From: Klebsiella africana
Lineage (GTDB): Bacteria > Pseudomonadota > Gammaproteobacteria > Enterobacterales > Enterobacteriaceae
Reading direction: 5' to 3'
NCBI RefSeq assembly: GCF_020526085.1
Contig: NZ_CP084874.1
Span: forward strand, 3,658,001 to 3,722,000
DNA: 64,000 nt
The position numbers and the translations under genes were made by a program. Below, in pieces: positions 19,941-30,207 of this stretch. Under the pieces are notes generated by a model that saw only the letters and a program-made list of their open reading frames with translations, was not told the origin of the DNA and searched no databases. Positions within the stretch are counted from its first letter, which is position 1. Each line of letters begins with the position of its first letter.

Positions 19941-21605
19941 ATGTGTTCTATTTTTGGCGTACTGGATATTAAAACTGACGCAGGCGAGCTGCGTAAAAAG
20001 GCGCTGGAGCTTTCCCGCCTGATGCGCCACCGCGGTCCGGACTGGTCTGGCGTGTATGCCAGCGACAAAGCGATTCTGGCGCACGAGCGCCTGTCGATTG
20101 TCGACGTCAACGCCGGTGCCCAGCCGCTGTACAACGCCAAAAAAACCCATGCGCTGGCCGTTAACGGCGAGATCTACAACCATCAGGCGCTGCGCGCGGA
20201 GTATGGCGATCGCTACCAGTTCCAGACCGGTTCCGACTGCGAAGTGATCCTCGCGCTGTATCAGGAAAAAGGTCCGGCGTTCCTCGACGACCTGCAGGGG
20301 ATGTTCGCTTTCGCCCTGTACGACAGCGAAAAAGACGCGTACTTAATTGGTCGCGACCATATCGGCATTATTCCGCTGTATATGGGTCATGACGAACACG
20401 GCAACTTCTATGTCGCTTCAGAAATGAAAGCGCTGGTGCCGGTGTGCCGCACCATTAAAGAGTTCCCGGCGGGTAGCTACCTGTGGAGCAAAGACGGCGA
20501 AATTCGTCAGTACTATCAGCGCGACTGGTTCGATTACGACGCGGTGAAAGACAACGTTACCGATAAGAACGAGCTGCGCCAGGCGCTGGAAGAGTCGGTA
20601 AAAAGCCACCTGATGTCCGACGTGCCTTACGGCGTGCTGCTCTCCGGTGGTCTGGATTCATCGGTCATCTCGGCTATCACCAAGAAATTCGCCGCCCGTC
20701 GCGTCGAAGATCAGGAGCGTAGCGAAGCCTGGTGGCCACAGCTGCACTCTTTCGCGGTCGGTCTGGAAGGCTCTCCTGACCTGAAAGCGGCGCAGGAGGT
20801 GGCCAACCACCTCGGCACCGTGCACCACGAAATTCACTTTACGGTCCAGGAAGGGCTGGATGCCATCCGCGACGTTATCTATCACATCGAAACCTACGAT
20901 GTGACCACTATTCGCGCCTCGACGCCGATGTACCTGATGTCGCGGAAAATTAAAGCCATGGGCATCAAAATGGTGCTTTCCGGCGAAGGTTCGGACGAAG
21001 TGTTCGGCGGCTACCTCTACTTCCATAAGGCGCCGAACGCCAAAGAACTGCACGAAGAGACGGTGCGTAAGCTGCAGGCGCTGCATATGTTTGACTGCGC
21101 CCGCGCCAACAAAGCGATGTCCGCCTGGGGCGTGGAGGCCCGCGTGCCGTTCCTCGACAAGAAGTTCCTCGACGTCGCGATGCGCATTAACCCGCAGGAT
21201 AAGATGTGCGGCAACGGCAAAATGGAAAAACACATTCTGCGCGAATGCTTTGAATCCTACCTGCCGGCCAGCGTCGCCTGGCGCCAGAAGGAGCAGTTCT
21301 CTGACGGCGTCGGCTACAGCTGGATCGATACCCTGAAAGAAGTGGCCGCCAAACAGATCAGCGATCAGCAGCTGGAAACGGCGAGTTTCCGCTTCCCGTA
21401 CAACACGCCGACCTCCAAAGAAGGCTATCTGTACCGCGAAATCTTCGAAGAGCTGTTCCCGCTGCCGAGCGCGGCGGAGTGCGTCCCCGGCGGTCCGTCG
21501 GTGGCCTGCTCTTCTGCTAAAGCCATTGAATGGGATGAAGCATTCAAGACCATGAACGATCCGTCGGGCCGCGCGGTGGGCGTCCACCAGTCGGCCTACA
21601 AATAA
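19941..21605 (+). CDS. asnB: asparagine synthetase B, glutamine-hydrolysing
   Basis: Makes asparagine from aspartate, ATP and glutamine amide nitrogen. 554 residues. Met is followed by the nucleophile Cys2 (MCSIFGV), so the initiator Met must be removed; the N-terminal glutaminase domain has RHRGPDWSG and the C-terminal synthetase domain the pyrophosphatase loop SGGLDSS (about 232-238). An in-frame extension to 19836 would bury Cys2 and is rejected. Own promoter region (278 bases after nagD) and own terminator. Confidence 0.97.
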   Translation: MCSIFGVLDIKTDAGELRKKALELSRLMRHRGPDWSGVYASDKAILAHERLSIVDVNAGAQPLYNAKKTHALAVNGEIYNHQALRAEYGDRYQFQTGSDCEVILALYQEKGPAFLDDLQGMFAFALYDSEKDAYLIGRDHIGIIPLYMGHDEHGNFYVASEMKALVPVCRTIKEFPAGSYLWSKDGEIRQYYQRDWFDYDAVKDNVTDKNELRQALEESVKSHLMSDVPYGVLLSGGLDSSVISAITKKFAARRVEDQERSEAWWPQLHSFAVGLEGSPDLKAAQEVANHLGTVHHEIHFTVQEGLDAIRDVIYHIETYDVTTIRASTPMYLMSRKIKAMGIKMVLSGEGSDEVFGGYLYFHKAPNAKELHEETVRKLQALHMFDCARANKAMSAWGVEARVPFLDKKFLDVAMRINPQDKMCGNGKMEKHILRECFESYLPASVAWRQKEQFSDGVGYSWIDTLKEVAAKQISDQQLETASFRFPYNTPTSKEGYLYREIFEELFPLPSAAECVPGGPSVACSSAKAIEWDEAFKTMNDPSGRAVGVHQSAYK

Positions 21606-21628
21606 GCGCTGACGGGCGATGAAACGCG

Positions 21629-21656
21629 AAACGGACCCTCCAGGGTCCGTTTTCTT
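21629..21656 (+). terminator. asnB terminator
   Basis: aaacggaccc / gggtccgttt with tcca loop, then tctttttg. Confidence 0.88.
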
Positions 21657-21774
21657 TTTGCGTAATTTACACCGCTGAAAAACGATAAATAACCAATAAT
21701 TGCCGAATATTCCAGCGAGCTGTTCGCAACCTAACCAAACAGTCACATTACAACGATTTTCCTTGAAAAAGAGG

Positions 21775-21803
21775 TTGACGCTCGCAGGCCCAATACGCAT
21801 AAT
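21775..21803 (+). promoter_or_regulatory. tRNA operon promoter
   Basis: -35 TTGACG (21775-21780), 17-base spacer, -10 CATAAT (21798-21803), followed by GC-rich gcgccccgc, the discriminator expected for a stringently controlled stable-RNA promoter. Confidence 0.8.
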
Positions 21804-21844
21804 GCGCCCCGCAACGCCGATAAGGTTACGCGAAAAAAAAAGAT

Positions 21845-21921
21845 GGCTACGTAGCTCAGCTGGTTAGAGCACATCACTCATAATGATGGGGTCACAGGTT
21901 CGAATCCCGTCGTAGCCACCA
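21845..21921 (+). tRNA. metT: tRNA-Met (CAU), elongator
   Basis: 77 nt with encoded CCA; anticodon CAT; 5' GGCTACG pairs with CGTAGCC. The paired first base distinguishes it from initiator tRNA. First of seven tRNAs in one transcript, same order as E. coli metT-leuW-glnU-glnW-metU-glnV-glnX. Confidence 0.97.
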
Positions 21922-21929
21922 TCTTTTTT

Positions 21930-22014
21930 GCGGGAGTGGCGAAATTGGTAGACGCACCAGATTTAGGTTCTGGCGCCGCAAGGTGTGCGAGTTCAAGTCT
22001 CGCCTCCCGCACCA
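21930..22014 (+). tRNA. leuW: tRNA-Leu (UAG)
   Basis: 85 nt class II tRNA with long variable arm and encoded CCA; anticodon TAG in gattTAGgttc; acceptor GCGGGAG / CTCCCGC. Confidence 0.97.
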
Positions 22015-22037
22015 TTCACCAGTCAGCGTTGTACGGA

Positions 22038-22112
22038 TGGGGTATCGCCAAGCGGTAAGGCACCGGTTTTTGATACCGGCATTCCCTGGTTCGAATCCAG
22101 GTACCCCAGCCA
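22038..22112 (+). tRNA. glnU: tRNA-Gln (UUG), copy 1
   Basis: 75 nt with encoded CCA; anticodon TTG in gtttTTGatac; acceptor TGGGGTA / TACCCCA. Confidence 0.97.
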
Positions 22113-22148
22113 TATTTCTTCGATATTTGCGGTTAACCGCGACGGTAT

Positions 22149-22223
22149 TGGGGTATCGCCAAGCGGTAAGGCACCGGTTTTTGATACCGGCATTCCCTGG
22201 TTCGAATCCAGGTACCCCAGCCA
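22149..22223 (+). tRNA. glnW: tRNA-Gln (UUG), copy 2
   Basis: 75 nt, identical to the copy at 22038; anticodon TTG. Confidence 0.97.
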
Positions 22224-22246
22224 TCGAAGAAGCAGTAAGACAATTT

Positions 22247-22323
22247 GGCTACGTAGCTCAGCTGGTTAGAGCACATCACTCATAATGATGGGGTCACAGG
22301 TTCGAATCCCGTCGTAGCCACCA
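22247..22323 (+). tRNA. metU: tRNA-Met (CAU), second copy
   Basis: 77 nt, identical to the copy at 21845; anticodon CAT. Confidence 0.97.
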
Positions 22324-22369
22324 TATTCAGGACGTATCGATACGCATCGATAATTCCGAAACAATTTGT

Positions 22370-22444
22370 TGGGGTATCGCCAAGCGGTAAGGCACCGGAT
22401 TCTGATTCCGGCATTCCGAGGTTCGAATCCTCGTACCCCAGCCA
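22370..22444 (+). tRNA. glnV: tRNA-Gln (CUG), copy 1
   Basis: 75 nt; anticodon CTG in gattCTGattc; differs from the UUG isoacceptor in the anticodon and T arms. The E. coli equivalent is the site of the supE amber suppressor. Confidence 0.97.
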
Positions 22445-22519
22445 AATTAAAAAGTCGTTCAGCAATGAACGCACTGTTGCCCTAAACCGGGGTAGTTACG
22501 GTCAAGCGCAACAGACAAT

Positions 22520-22594
22520 TGGGGTATCGCCAAGCGGTAAGGCACCGGATTCTGATTCCGGCATTCCGAGGTTCGAATCCTCGTACCCCAGCCA
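22520..22594 (+). tRNA. glnX: tRNA-Gln (CUG), copy 2
   Basis: 75 nt, identical to the copy at 22370; last tRNA of the transcript, followed by a terminator. Confidence 0.97.
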
Positions 22595-22603
22595 CTTAAA
22601 TGC

Positions 22604-22631
22604 AAAAAAGCTCACTTCGGTGGGCTTTTTT
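22604..22631. terminator. bidirectional terminator, tRNA operon and ubiF side
   Basis: aaaaaagctcac / gtgggctttttt stem (one wobble) with ttcg tetraloop and T-runs on both strands; lies between the tRNA operon and convergent ubiF. Confidence 0.88.
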
Positions 22632-22713
22632 GCTATTGGCGTTCAGACATACTTACACAGCACTGACTGCCGGGCAGGGGCTTATTGCTACGCCCCGGCC
22701 CGGGAAGCCGCTT

Positions 22714-23889
22714 TTACAAACCTAACGCATACTTCAGCGCCTGACGCTTCAACACCCCGGCGCGTTCGGCCGCCATCAGGCCAATATTGCGCAGTATCCG
22801 CACCGGCGCCAGGTCATTACTGAAACCGGCATAAAACAGATCCATCCCCGACTGCATAATAAAATTATCCGCTCGCCGCCGCGCCTGGTAGCGCTTCAGC
22901 ACCGGCAGGCTGGCCCAGTCTTCGCCGCGACCGCGCGATTCAGCCAGGATCGCCAGCAGAGCATCGACATCGCGATAGCCCAGGTTAACCCCCTGCCCTG
23001 CCAGCGGATGAATGGTGTGCGCCGCATCGCCCACCAGCGCCAGACCCGGCTGGACATATTGCAGCGCATGCCGCCGGGTGAGCGGAAAGGCGCCGGCCGC
23101 CTGCGGCGTCACCCGCCCCAGCCGCGCCGGAAAGTGGCGGGCGATCTCCTGCTGAAGTTGCGTCATGGTCATGCTCTGCAGCTGACGGATCCGCGCCGGG
23201 GCGTCATACCAGACCAACGAGGCCCAGTTGTCGAACAGCGGCAGGAAGGCGCGCGGGCCGTTGGGGGTAAACTGCTGCCAGGTGCTGTCCCCGGGATCAT
23301 CGACGCATTGGACGCTGATGAGCATACAGGACTGCTGATATTGCCAGGCGTGCACGCCGATGCCGGCCATCTCCCGCATCTGGGAATTGGCGCCGTCGGC
23401 GCCGATAACCAGCCGGGCGTGGATCGCCTCGCCCTCGCGTAAATAGAGCGCGGTATGCGCCTCGCCGCGCTGCATCGCCTCCAGTTCGCTACCGATACGT
23501 AGGGTGACCCCTTCATGCGCGGCCAGCGCTTGCCACAGGCTCCATTGCAGGACCTTGTTCTCGACCATATAACCCAGTTCCGGCAGCTTGAGTTCTGCGG
23601 CGTCAAAGGCGACGTGCGCGCTCTCCCACTCCCAGGTCTCCAGACGACGGTAAGCATGGACGCGCATCGCCCGCACCGCATCCCAGACGCCGAGGCTTTT
23701 CAGCAGGCCGACCGAGGCCGCGCTGATCGCCGAGATCCGTACATCCGGAGCGGATGCCGGTTCGAAAGCCGGAGGCGCCGTTTTCTCAAGCACCGTCACG
23801 GTGAATCCCTGTTGCGCCAGCCCCAACGCCAGGGCGCCGCCGACCATGCCGCCGCCCACGATGGCGACATCTGTTGCGTGAATTGTCAT
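22714..23889 (-). CDS. ubiF: 3-demethoxyubiquinol 3-hydroxylase
   Basis: FAD monooxygenase adding the C6 hydroxyl (last aerobic hydroxylation) in ubiquinone synthesis. 391 residues, same as E. coli. N-terminal FAD fold [18 protein letters not shown], mid-domain [14 protein letters not shown], and C-terminal [23 protein letters not shown], the signature of the UbiH/UbiF/COQ6 family. ATG 23889 ([10 protein letters not shown]) is preferred; in-frame codons to 23985 run into the divergent miaB leader. Convergent with the tRNA operon. Confidence 0.96.
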   Translation of the reverse strand: MTIHATDVAIVGGGMVGGALALGLAQQGFTVTVLEKTAPPAFEPASAPDVRISAISAASVGLLKSLGVWDAVRAMRVHAYRRLETWEWESAHVAFDAAELKLPELGYMVENKVLQWSLWQALAAHEGVTLRIGSELEAMQRGEAHTALYLREGEAIHARLVIGADGANSQMREMAGIGVHAWQYQQSCMLISVQCVDDPGDSTWQQFTPNGPRAFLPLFDNWASLVWYDAPARIRQLQSMTMTQLQQEIARHFPARLGRVTPQAAGAFPLTRRHALQYVQPGLALVGDAAHTIHPLAGQGVNLGYRDVDALLAILAESRGRGEDWASLPVLKRYQARRRADNFIMQSGMDLFYAGFSNDLAPVRILRNIGLMAAERAGVLKRQALKYALGL

Positions 23890-24068
23890 GGCTATTATCC
23901 TTAAAGCAGAATCCGTTAAGTTTACCGGATTTTTCGCCCTCTTGCGGTGATAACGCTCGCACTGGTCAGGGGGCGACCAAAGCATTACAATACGCGCCCT
24001 GGAATGCGAAATTCACCCTGTATATATCCCCGCGTTTTGGATATCTATTACTGAGCATGAGCAAGTCA

Positions 24069-25493
24069 ATGACAAAAAAACTCCATATTAAAACCTGGGG
24101 CTGTCAGATGAACGAGTATGATTCATCAAAGATGGCCGATCTGCTGGATGCGACACATGGGTATCAACTGACCGAAGTGGCGGAAGAAGCAGATGTGCTG
24201 TTGCTCAATACCTGCTCAATTCGTGAGAAGGCCCAGGAAAAAGTTTTCCATCAGCTTGGCCGCTGGAAGCTGCTGAAAGAGAAGAACCCGGACCTGATTA
24301 TTGGCGTTGGCGGCTGCGTGGCTTCCCAGGAAGGCGACCATATTCGCCAGCGCGCGCACTATGTCGATATTATTTTTGGGCCGCAAACTCTGCACCGCCT
24401 GCCGGAGATGATTAACTCCGTACGCGGCAACCGCAGCCCGGTGGTTGATATCAGCTTCCCGGAAATTGAAAAATTCGATCGCCTGCCAGAGCCGCGCGCC
24501 GAAGGCCCGACCGCCTTTGTCTCGATTATGGAAGGCTGCAATAAATACTGTACCTACTGCGTGGTGCCCTACACCCGCGGGGAAGAGGTCAGCCGTCCGT
24601 GCGACGATATCCTGTTTGAAATCGCCCAGCTGGCGGCGCAGGGGGTACGTGAGGTCAACCTGCTGGGCCAGAACGTGAACGCCTGGCGCGGTGAGAATTA
24701 CGACGGCACCACCGGCAGCTTTGCCGATCTGCTGCGCCTGGTGGCCGCTATTGACGGCATCGACCGCATTCGCTTCACCACCAGCCACCCGATCGAATTT
24801 ACCGACGATATCATCGATGTCTATCGCGATACGCCGGAGCTGGTGAGCTTCCTGCACCTGCCGGTGCAGAGCGGCTCCGACCGCGTGCTGAACCTGATGG
24901 GACGTACCCATACCGCGCTGGAGTATAAAGCGATTATTCGCAAGCTGCGTGAAGCGCGTCCGGATATTCAGATAAGCTCCGACTTTATCGTCGGCTTCCC
25001 CGGCGAAACCACGGAAGATTTCGAAAAGACGATGAAGCTTATCGCCGACGTCAATTTCGATATGAGCTACAGCTTTATCTTCTCCGCTCGCCCGGGCACC
25101 CCGGCGGCCGATATGGTCGATGACGTGCCCGAGGCCGATAAAAAACAGCGTCTGTATATTCTGCAGGAACGCATCAACCAGCAGGCGATGGCCTGGAGCC
25201 GTCGCATGCTCGGCACGGTACAGCGCATTCTGGTGGAAGGCACGTCGAGGAAGAACATCATGGAGCTCTCCGGGCGTACCGAGAATAACCGGGTGGTCAA
25301 CTTCGAAGGTACCCCTGACCTCGTCGGCAAGTTTGTCGATGTCGAAATTGTCGATGTTTACACCAACTCGCTGCGCGGCAAAATCGTGCGCACCGAAGCG
25401 GAGATGGGTCTGCGTATCGCTGAATCACCTGAATCAGTGATTGCTCGCACCCGTAAAGAGAACGATCTTGGCGTGGGTATCTATCAGCCGTGA
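24069..25493 (+). CDS. miaB: tRNA-2-methylthio-N6-dimethylallyladenosine synthase
   Basis: Radical-SAM methylthiotransferase modifying i6A37 to ms2i6A37 in tRNAs reading UNN codons. 474 residues. Auxiliary cluster cysteines in TWGCQMNEY (C12), LNTCSIRE (C49) and GGCVASQ (C83); radical-[11 protein letters not shown] at C157, C161, C164; C-terminal TRAM domain from about 380. ATG 24069 (MTKKLHIK) matches E. coli; ATG 24057 four codons upstream (MSKSMTKK) is a possible alternative. Confidence 0.97.
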   Translation: MTKKLHIKTWGCQMNEYDSSKMADLLDATHGYQLTEVAEEADVLLLNTCSIREKAQEKVFHQLGRWKLLKEKNPDLIIGVGGCVASQEGDHIRQRAHYVDIIFGPQTLHRLPEMINSVRGNRSPVVDISFPEIEKFDRLPEPRAEGPTAFVSIMEGCNKYCTYCVVPYTRGEEVSRPCDDILFEIAQLAAQGVREVNLLGQNVNAWRGENYDGTTGSFADLLRLVAAIDGIDRIRFTTSHPIEFTDDIIDVYRDTPELVSFLHLPVQSGSDRVLNLMGRTHTALEYKAIIRKLREARPDIQISSDFIVGFPGETTEDFEKTMKLIADVNFDMSYSFIFSARPGTPAADMVDDVPEADKKQRLYILQERINQQAMAWSRRMLGTVQRILVEGTSRKNIMELSGRTENNRVVNFEGTPDLVGKFVDVEIVDVYTNSLRGKIVRTEAEMGLRIAESPESVIARTRKENDLGVGIYQP

Positions 25494-25500
25494 TCCCTTC

Positions 25501-25530
25501 AGGCCTGTCGATTCCGGCAGGCCTTGTAAT
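25501..25530 (+). terminator. hairpin after miaB
   Basis: aggcctg / caggcct arms (25501-25507, 25518-25524), loop tcgattccgg, then tgtaatt; weak T-tract, so a leaky terminator. Confidence 0.55.
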
Positions 25531-25646
25531 TCCTCTCTCCGTCCCTATATCTACAGCAATGCTTGCGCCATTTTCCTGTGACGTAAATAATTTCCTGATT
25601 AGCCGGCCACGCGCCGCGTCCGGCCACCTGCGTAAAGAGGAACAGT

Positions 25647-26693
25647 TTGAACATAGACACTCGTGAAATTACCCTGGAGCCAGCGGATAACGCACGCCTG
25701 TTAGCCCTGTGCGGCCCGTTTGACGACAACATCAAACAGCTGGAGCGTCGGTTAGGCATTGAGATCAACCGCCGTGACAATCACTTTAAACTGACCGGCC
25801 GCGCCCTGTGCGTGCACGCTGCCGCCGATATTCTGCGCAGCCTGTATGTCGACACAGCGCCAATGCGCGGTCAGATTCAGGATATTGAACCAGAGCAGAT
25901 CCACCTGGCGATCAAGGAAGCGCGCGTACTGGAGCAGAGCGCCGAAAGCGTTCCTGAGTACGGTAAAGCCGTCAATATCAAGACCAAGCGCGGGGTAATC
26001 AAACCGCGTACGCCGAACCAGGCACAGTACATCGCCAATATCCTCGATCACGACATCACTTTCGGCGTGGGTCCGGCGGGTACCGGTAAAACCTATCTGG
26101 CGGTGGCGGCAGCGGTCGATGCGCTGGAACGCCAGGAGATCCGCCGGATCCTGCTGACCCGTCCGGCCGTCGAGGCAGGCGAAAAGCTCGGCTTCCTGCC
26201 CGGCGATCTGAGCCAGAAGGTCGACCCGTATCTGCGCCCGCTGTATGACGCGCTGTTTGAGATGCTCGGCTTTGAGAAAGTCGAGAAGCTGATTGAGCGT
26301 AACGTCATCGAAGTGGCCCCGCTGGCCTATATGCGCGGGCGGACGCTGAATGACGCCTTTATCATTCTTGATGAAAGCCAGAACACCACCATCGAACAGA
26401 TGAAGATGTTCCTGACCCGCATCGGCTTTAACTCTAAGGCGGTGATCACCGGCGACATCACGCAGATTGACCTGCCGCGTAGCACCAAATCCGGTCTGCG
26501 CCACGCCATCGAAGTGCTGGCGGAAGTCGATGAGATCAGCTTTAACTTCTTCCATAGCGAAGACGTGGTGCGCCATCCGGTGGTTGCCCGCATCGTTAAC
26601 GCCTATGAGGCGTGGGAAGCCGCAGACCAGAAACGTAAAGCTGAGCTGGCCGCCGAACGCAAACGCGAAGCCCAGGAACAGGAGCAAAAATGA
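25647..26693 (+). CDS. ybeZ: PhoH-like ATPase YbeZ
   Basis: PhoH-family P-loop NTPase that works with the endoribonuclease YbeY in 16S rRNA maturation and RNA quality control. 348 residues (E. coli 346). KH-like N-terminal part, then Walker [12 protein letters not shown] (about 137-147), Walker [12 protein letters not shown]. The start is TTG 25647 (reads [12 protein letters not shown]), preceded by AGAGGAA; no ATG is available in frame at a sensible position. Ends in charged coiled tail and overlaps ybeY by four bases (ATGA). Confidence 0.94.
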
Positions 26694-27163
26694 GTCAGGT
26701 GATCCTCGATTTACAGCTGGCCTGCGAAGAGACCAGCGGCCTGCCGGACGAAGCCCTTTTTCAACGCTGGGTCGACGCCGTCATTCCGCCATTTCAGGAG
26801 GAGTCAGAGCTAACGATTCGTCTGGTCGATGTTGCAGAAAGCCATGAGCTGAACCTGACCTACCGCGGCAAGGATAAGCCGACCAACGTCCTCTCTTTCC
26901 CGTTTGAAGCGCCGCCGGGAATTGAAATGCCGCTGCTCGGCGATCTGATCATCTGCCGTCAGGTAGTAGAGCAGGAAGCCAGCGAGCAAGGTAAGCCACT
27001 TGAGGCGCATTGGGCGCATATGGTGGTGCACGGTAGCCTGCATCTGCTGGGCTACGACCATATCGAAGACGACGAAGCGGAAGAGATGGAAGGCCTTGAA
27101 ACAGAGATAATGCTTGCTCTGGGCTATGAGGACCCGTACATTTCCGAGAAGATTGCGGAATAG
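26690..27163 (+). CDS. ybeY: YbeY endoribonuclease / rRNA maturation factor
   Basis: Single-strand endoribonuclease needed for 16S 3'-end processing and late 70S quality control. 157 residues (E. coli 155). Zinc motif [11 protein letters not shown] (H-x3-H-x5-H) near residue 114. ATGA overlap with ybeZ signals translational coupling between the two partners. Confidence 0.96.
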
Positions 27164-27169
27164 CGCCCA

Positions 27170-27201
27170 GCCGGATGGCGGCGCTTGCGCCTCATCCGGC
27201 C
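27170..27201. repeat. REP element between ybeY and ybeX
   Basis: gccggatggcggcg ... cctcatccggcc, the imperfect palindrome of enterobacterial REP units, seven bases after ybeY. Likely stabilises the upstream mRNA within the operon. Confidence 0.85.
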
Positions 27202-27310
27202 GCTGTTTCTGCGTTTTACCTGCCTGATCGTCAGGCAACCCATGCCGTCCGGCGCTGAGTTTACGCGCGACGAGCGACAGTTAAATCAACATGAGAACCC
27301 AAACGACGCC

Positions 27311-28189
27311 ATGAGCGACGACAATTCACACAGTAGTGACACAGTAAACAGCAAAAAGGGATTTTTCTCCCTGTTACTCAGCCAGCTTTTTCACGGGGAA
27401 CCGAAAAACCGCGATGAACTGCTGGCGCTGATCCGTGATTCCGGGCAAAACGACCTTATCGATGAAGATACGCGTGACATGCTCGAAGGGGTAATGGATA
27501 TCGCCGACCAGCGGGTCCGCGACATTATGATCCCCCGTTCACAAATGATAACCCTGAAACGCAACCAGACGCTGGACGAGTGCCTCGATGTCATCATCGA
27601 ATCCGCCCACTCGCGTTTTCCGGTCATCAGTGAAGATAAAGATCACATCGAAGGGATTCTGATGGCCAAGGATCTGCTGCCGTTTATGCGCAGCGACGCC
27701 GAAGCCTTCAGCATGGAAAAAGTGTTACGGCCGGCGGTTGTCGTCCCGGAAAGCAAGCGGGTCGACCGCATGCTGAAAGAGTTTCGCTCACAGCGCTACC
27801 ATATGGCGATCGTTATTGACGAATTCGGCGGCGTCTCCGGCCTGGTGACCATCGAGGACATCCTTGAGCTCATCGTCGGGGAAATTGAAGACGAATACGA
27901 CGAAGAAGAAGATATCGATTTTCGCCAGCTGAGCCGCCACACCTGGACGGTGCGTGCTCTGGCTTCCATCGAAGACTTCAACGACGCCTTCGACACGCAC
28001 TTCAGCGATGAAGAAGTGGATACCATTGGTGGGCTGGTGATGCAGGCCTTTGGTCATCTGCCAGCCCGCGGCGAATCTATCGACATTGATGGTTACCAAT
28101 TCAAGGTAGCAATGGCAGATAGTCGTCGTATCATTCAGGTGCATGTAAAGCTGCCCGATGACGCTCCCCAGCCGAAGCTGGAAGAGTAA
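27311..28189 (+). CDS. ybeX: YbeX (CorC-like) CBS-domain protein
   Basis: Cytoplasmic CBS-pair plus CorC/HlyC C-terminal domain protein, linked to ribosome biogenesis and magnesium/cobalt efflux phenotypes. 292 residues. CBS pair about 65-190 ([11 protein letters not shown] ... [20 protein letters not shown]), acidic stretch [14 protein letters not shown], transporter-associated domain at the end. ATG 27311 ([10 protein letters not shown]) matches E. coli; longer frame to 27185 crosses the REP and is rejected. Third gene of ybeZ-ybeY-ybeX-lnt. Confidence 0.95.
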   Translation: MSDDNSHSSDTVNSKKGFFSLLLSQLFHGEPKNRDELLALIRDSGQNDLIDEDTRDMLEGVMDIADQRVRDIMIPRSQMITLKRNQTLDECLDVIIESAHSRFPVISEDKDHIEGILMAKDLLPFMRSDAEAFSMEKVLRPAVVVPESKRVDRMLKEFRSQRYHMAIVIDEFGGVSGLVTIEDILELIVGEIEDEYDEEEDIDFRQLSRHTWTVRALASIEDFNDAFDTHFSDEEVDTIGGLVMQAFGHLPARGESIDIDGYQFKVAMADSRRIIQVHVKLPDDAPQPKLEE

Positions 28190-28206
28190 GCGGTAGCGCT
28201 GAAATG

Positions 28207-28262
28207 GCCAGCCGGGAGACCGCGAGTCATACACGGTTGTAGGTGCCCCGCGTCCGGCTGGC
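28207..28262. repeat. inverted repeat between ybeX and lnt
   Basis: gccagccgg (28207-28215) and ccggctggc (28254-28262) are perfect 9-base arms around a 38-base loop, followed by aaaaag. REP-like rather than terminator, since no T-run follows. Confidence 0.55.
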
Positions 28263-28314
28263 AAAAAGAATAGCCTGTAGCAGCAGGCGTTAATTAACGG
28301 GACGATTAACCTAA

Positions 28315-29853
28315 ATGGTATTTGCCTCTCTTCTTGAACGCCAGCGCGTACGTCTGTTGCTGGCGCTGTTGTTTGGAGCCAGCGGAACGCTGGCTTTTTC
28401 ACCTTATGACTTCTGGCCAGCGGCTATCGTTTCGCTGATCGGTCTGCAGGCATTAACCCTCAACCGACGCCCGCTGCAAAGCGCAAGCATTGGCTATTGC
28501 TGGGGACTCGGCCTGTTCGGCACCGGTATCAACTGGGTCTATGTCAGCATCGCCCAGTTTGGCGGTATGCCCGGCCCGGTTAACGTTTTCCTCGTCGTTC
28601 TGCTGGCGGCCTATCTGTCGCTTTATACGGGCCTGTTTGCCGGCCTGCTCGCCCGTATGTGGCCCAAGACCAACTGGATACGGATGGCAATCGCTGCCCC
28701 TGTCGTCTGGCAAATCACCGAGTTCCTGCGCGGCTGGGTGCTGACTGGCTTTCCGTGGCTACAGTTCGGCTACAGCCAGATTGACGGCCCGCTGAAAGGC
28801 CTCGCGCCGGTGATGGGCGTCGAGGCGATTAACTTCCTGCTGATGGTAGTCAGCGGCCTGCTGGCCCTGGCCCTCGTCCAGCGCAACTGGAAGCCGCTGG
28901 TGATTGCCGCGCTGCTGTTCGCCCTGCCGTTCCCGCTACGCTATATCCAGTGGTATCAGCTGCTGCCGGCGCGTGCGACTCAGGTCTCGCTGGTGCAAGG
29001 CGATATCCCACAGGCCATGAAATGGGACGAGAAGCAGCTGGTCAATACCCTGAAAACGTACCTGGCGCTGACCCAGCCGCATATCGGCCACTCACAGCTG
29101 ATTATCTGGCCTGAGTCGGCGATCCCGGATCTGGAGATCAACCAGCAGCAGTTCCTCAGCATGATGGACGATCTGCTGCGCGCAAAAGACAGCTCGCTGA
29201 TCACCGGTATTGTCGATGCGCGCCTCAACAAACAGAACCGTTACGATACCTACAACACCATTATTACCCTCGGCAAAGATAACCCGTATCGCTACGACTC
29301 GACCAATCGCTACAACAAGAACCATCTGGTGCCGTTCGGTGAGTTTGTGCCGCTGGAGTCGATTCTGCGTCCGCTGGCGCCGTTCTTTGACCTGCCGATG
29401 TCCTCCTTCAGCCGCGGCCCCTACGTGCAGCCGCAGCTGATGGCGCATAACCTGAAGCTGACCGCCGCCATCTGCTACGAGATCATCCTCGGAGAACAGG
29501 TGCGGGATAACTTCCGGCCGGACACCGACTTCCTGCTGACCATCTCCAACGATGCCTGGTTTGGCAAGTCCATCGGGCCGTGGCAACACTTCCAGATGGC
29601 GCGGATGCGCGCGCTGGAGCTGGCCCGCCCGCTGCTGCGCAGTACCAACAATGGCATTACTGCGGTGATCGGACCGCGCGGCGAGATCCAGAAGATGATC
29701 CCGCAGTTTACCCGCGAGGTGTTAACCACTACCGTAACGCCTACCAGCGGCTTAACGCCCTACGCCCGCACCGGTAACTGGCCGCTATGGGCGTTGACGG
29801 CGCTGTTTGGCTTCGCTGCGCTGCTGATGAGCCTGCGTCAGCGTCGCCGATAA
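28315..29853 (+). CDS. lnt: apolipoprotein N-acyltransferase
   Basis: Last enzyme of lipoprotein maturation: adds the third acyl chain to the N-terminal cysteine in the inner membrane. 512 residues as in E. coli. About six N-terminal membrane segments, then a periplasmic nitrilase domain with triad Glu (IIWPESAI, 267), Lys ([12 protein letters not shown], 335) and Cys (AAICYEI, 387), and a last membrane helix before RQRRR. Last gene of the ybe cluster; strong terminator follows. Confidence 0.97.
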   Translation: MVFASLLERQRVRLLLALLFGASGTLAFSPYDFWPAAIVSLIGLQALTLNRRPLQSASIGYCWGLGLFGTGINWVYVSIAQFGGMPGPVNVFLVVLLAAYLSLYTGLFAGLLARMWPKTNWIRMAIAAPVVWQITEFLRGWVLTGFPWLQFGYSQIDGPLKGLAPVMGVEAINFLLMVVSGLLALALVQRNWKPLVIAALLFALPFPLRYIQWYQLLPARATQVSLVQGDIPQAMKWDEKQLVNTLKTYLALTQPHIGHSQLIIWPESAIPDLEINQQQFLSMMDDLLRAKDSSLITGIVDARLNKQNRYDTYNTIITLGKDNPYRYDSTNRYNKNHLVPFGEFVPLESILRPLAPFFDLPMSSFSRGPYVQPQLMAHNLKLTAAICYEIILGEQVRDNFRPDTDFLLTISNDAWFGKSIGPWQHFQMARMRALELARPLLRSTNNGITAVIGPRGEIQKMIPQFTREVLTTTVTPTSGLTPYARTGNWPLWALTALFGFAALLMSLRQRRR

Positions 29854-29861
29854 GTTCTCTA

Positions 29862-29888
29862 CCGGCGACGCCCGTCGCCGGATTTTTT
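29862..29888 (+). terminator. lnt terminator
   Basis: ccggcgac / gtcgccgg stem, gccc loop, then attttttc. Confidence 0.9.
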
Positions 29889-29991
29889 CATCCCACCACC
29901 TGCCATTCTGGCACAGTCATTGCTTTATTTAATCTGATAGCGGCATTGTCCGACCCAGTGCAACCGGGTTGCACCAGAAACGATCGGCAGT

Positions 29992-30008
29992 CGCGCTATT
30001 TTGGTGCA
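29992..30008. promoter_or_regulatory. NtrC-like site upstream of gltI
   Basis: cgcgctattttggtgca agrees at 14 of 17 positions with an NtrC site of E. coli glnA (agcactatattggtgca, from memory). A second dyad, TGCAACC-g-GGTTGCA, lies at 29959-29973. I could not place a convincing sigma-54 -24/-12 element. The rest of the 354-base lnt-gltI gap is AT-rich leader. Confidence 0.45.
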
Positions 30009-30140
30009 ATGGAAGATCTTTGCCTCCCATTGGTGCGGAGCACTTCGCAAAAATAAACAATAAAACAGCAAAATCTTTACATTAAGCCAAACTAAATGCT
30101 AACAAACACATACAAATGCGGCACGTGGATGCGTGCCCCC

Positions 30141-30164
30141 AATAACAACACACACAATCACAAT
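30141..30164 (+). promoter_or_regulatory. GcvB target, C/A-rich leader element of gltI
   Basis: A pure A/C/T tract of ca repeats (aataacaacacacacaatca ...) 44-67 bases before the gltI start, the class of element bound by the G/U-rich R1 region of GcvB, a known repressor of gltI in Salmonella and E. coli. Confidence 0.7.
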
Positions 30165-30207
30165 GGGTATCAATAGCGTCGCTGACGCTGCGGATAAGGA
30201 GTTGGAT

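Noticed and set aside
20658..21800. Minus-strand frame opposite asnB
   Set aside because: Antisense shadow that runs into the tRNA promoter.
21845..22631. Integrated element at the tRNA cluster
   Set aside because: All seven tRNAs are intact and in E. coli order, with no integrase and no partial tRNA duplicate; repeats are the identical tRNA copies themselves.
29974..30207. Sigma-54 -24/-12 promoter for gltI
   Set aside because: Several TGG and TTGC elements exist, but none has the required 10-base spacing.
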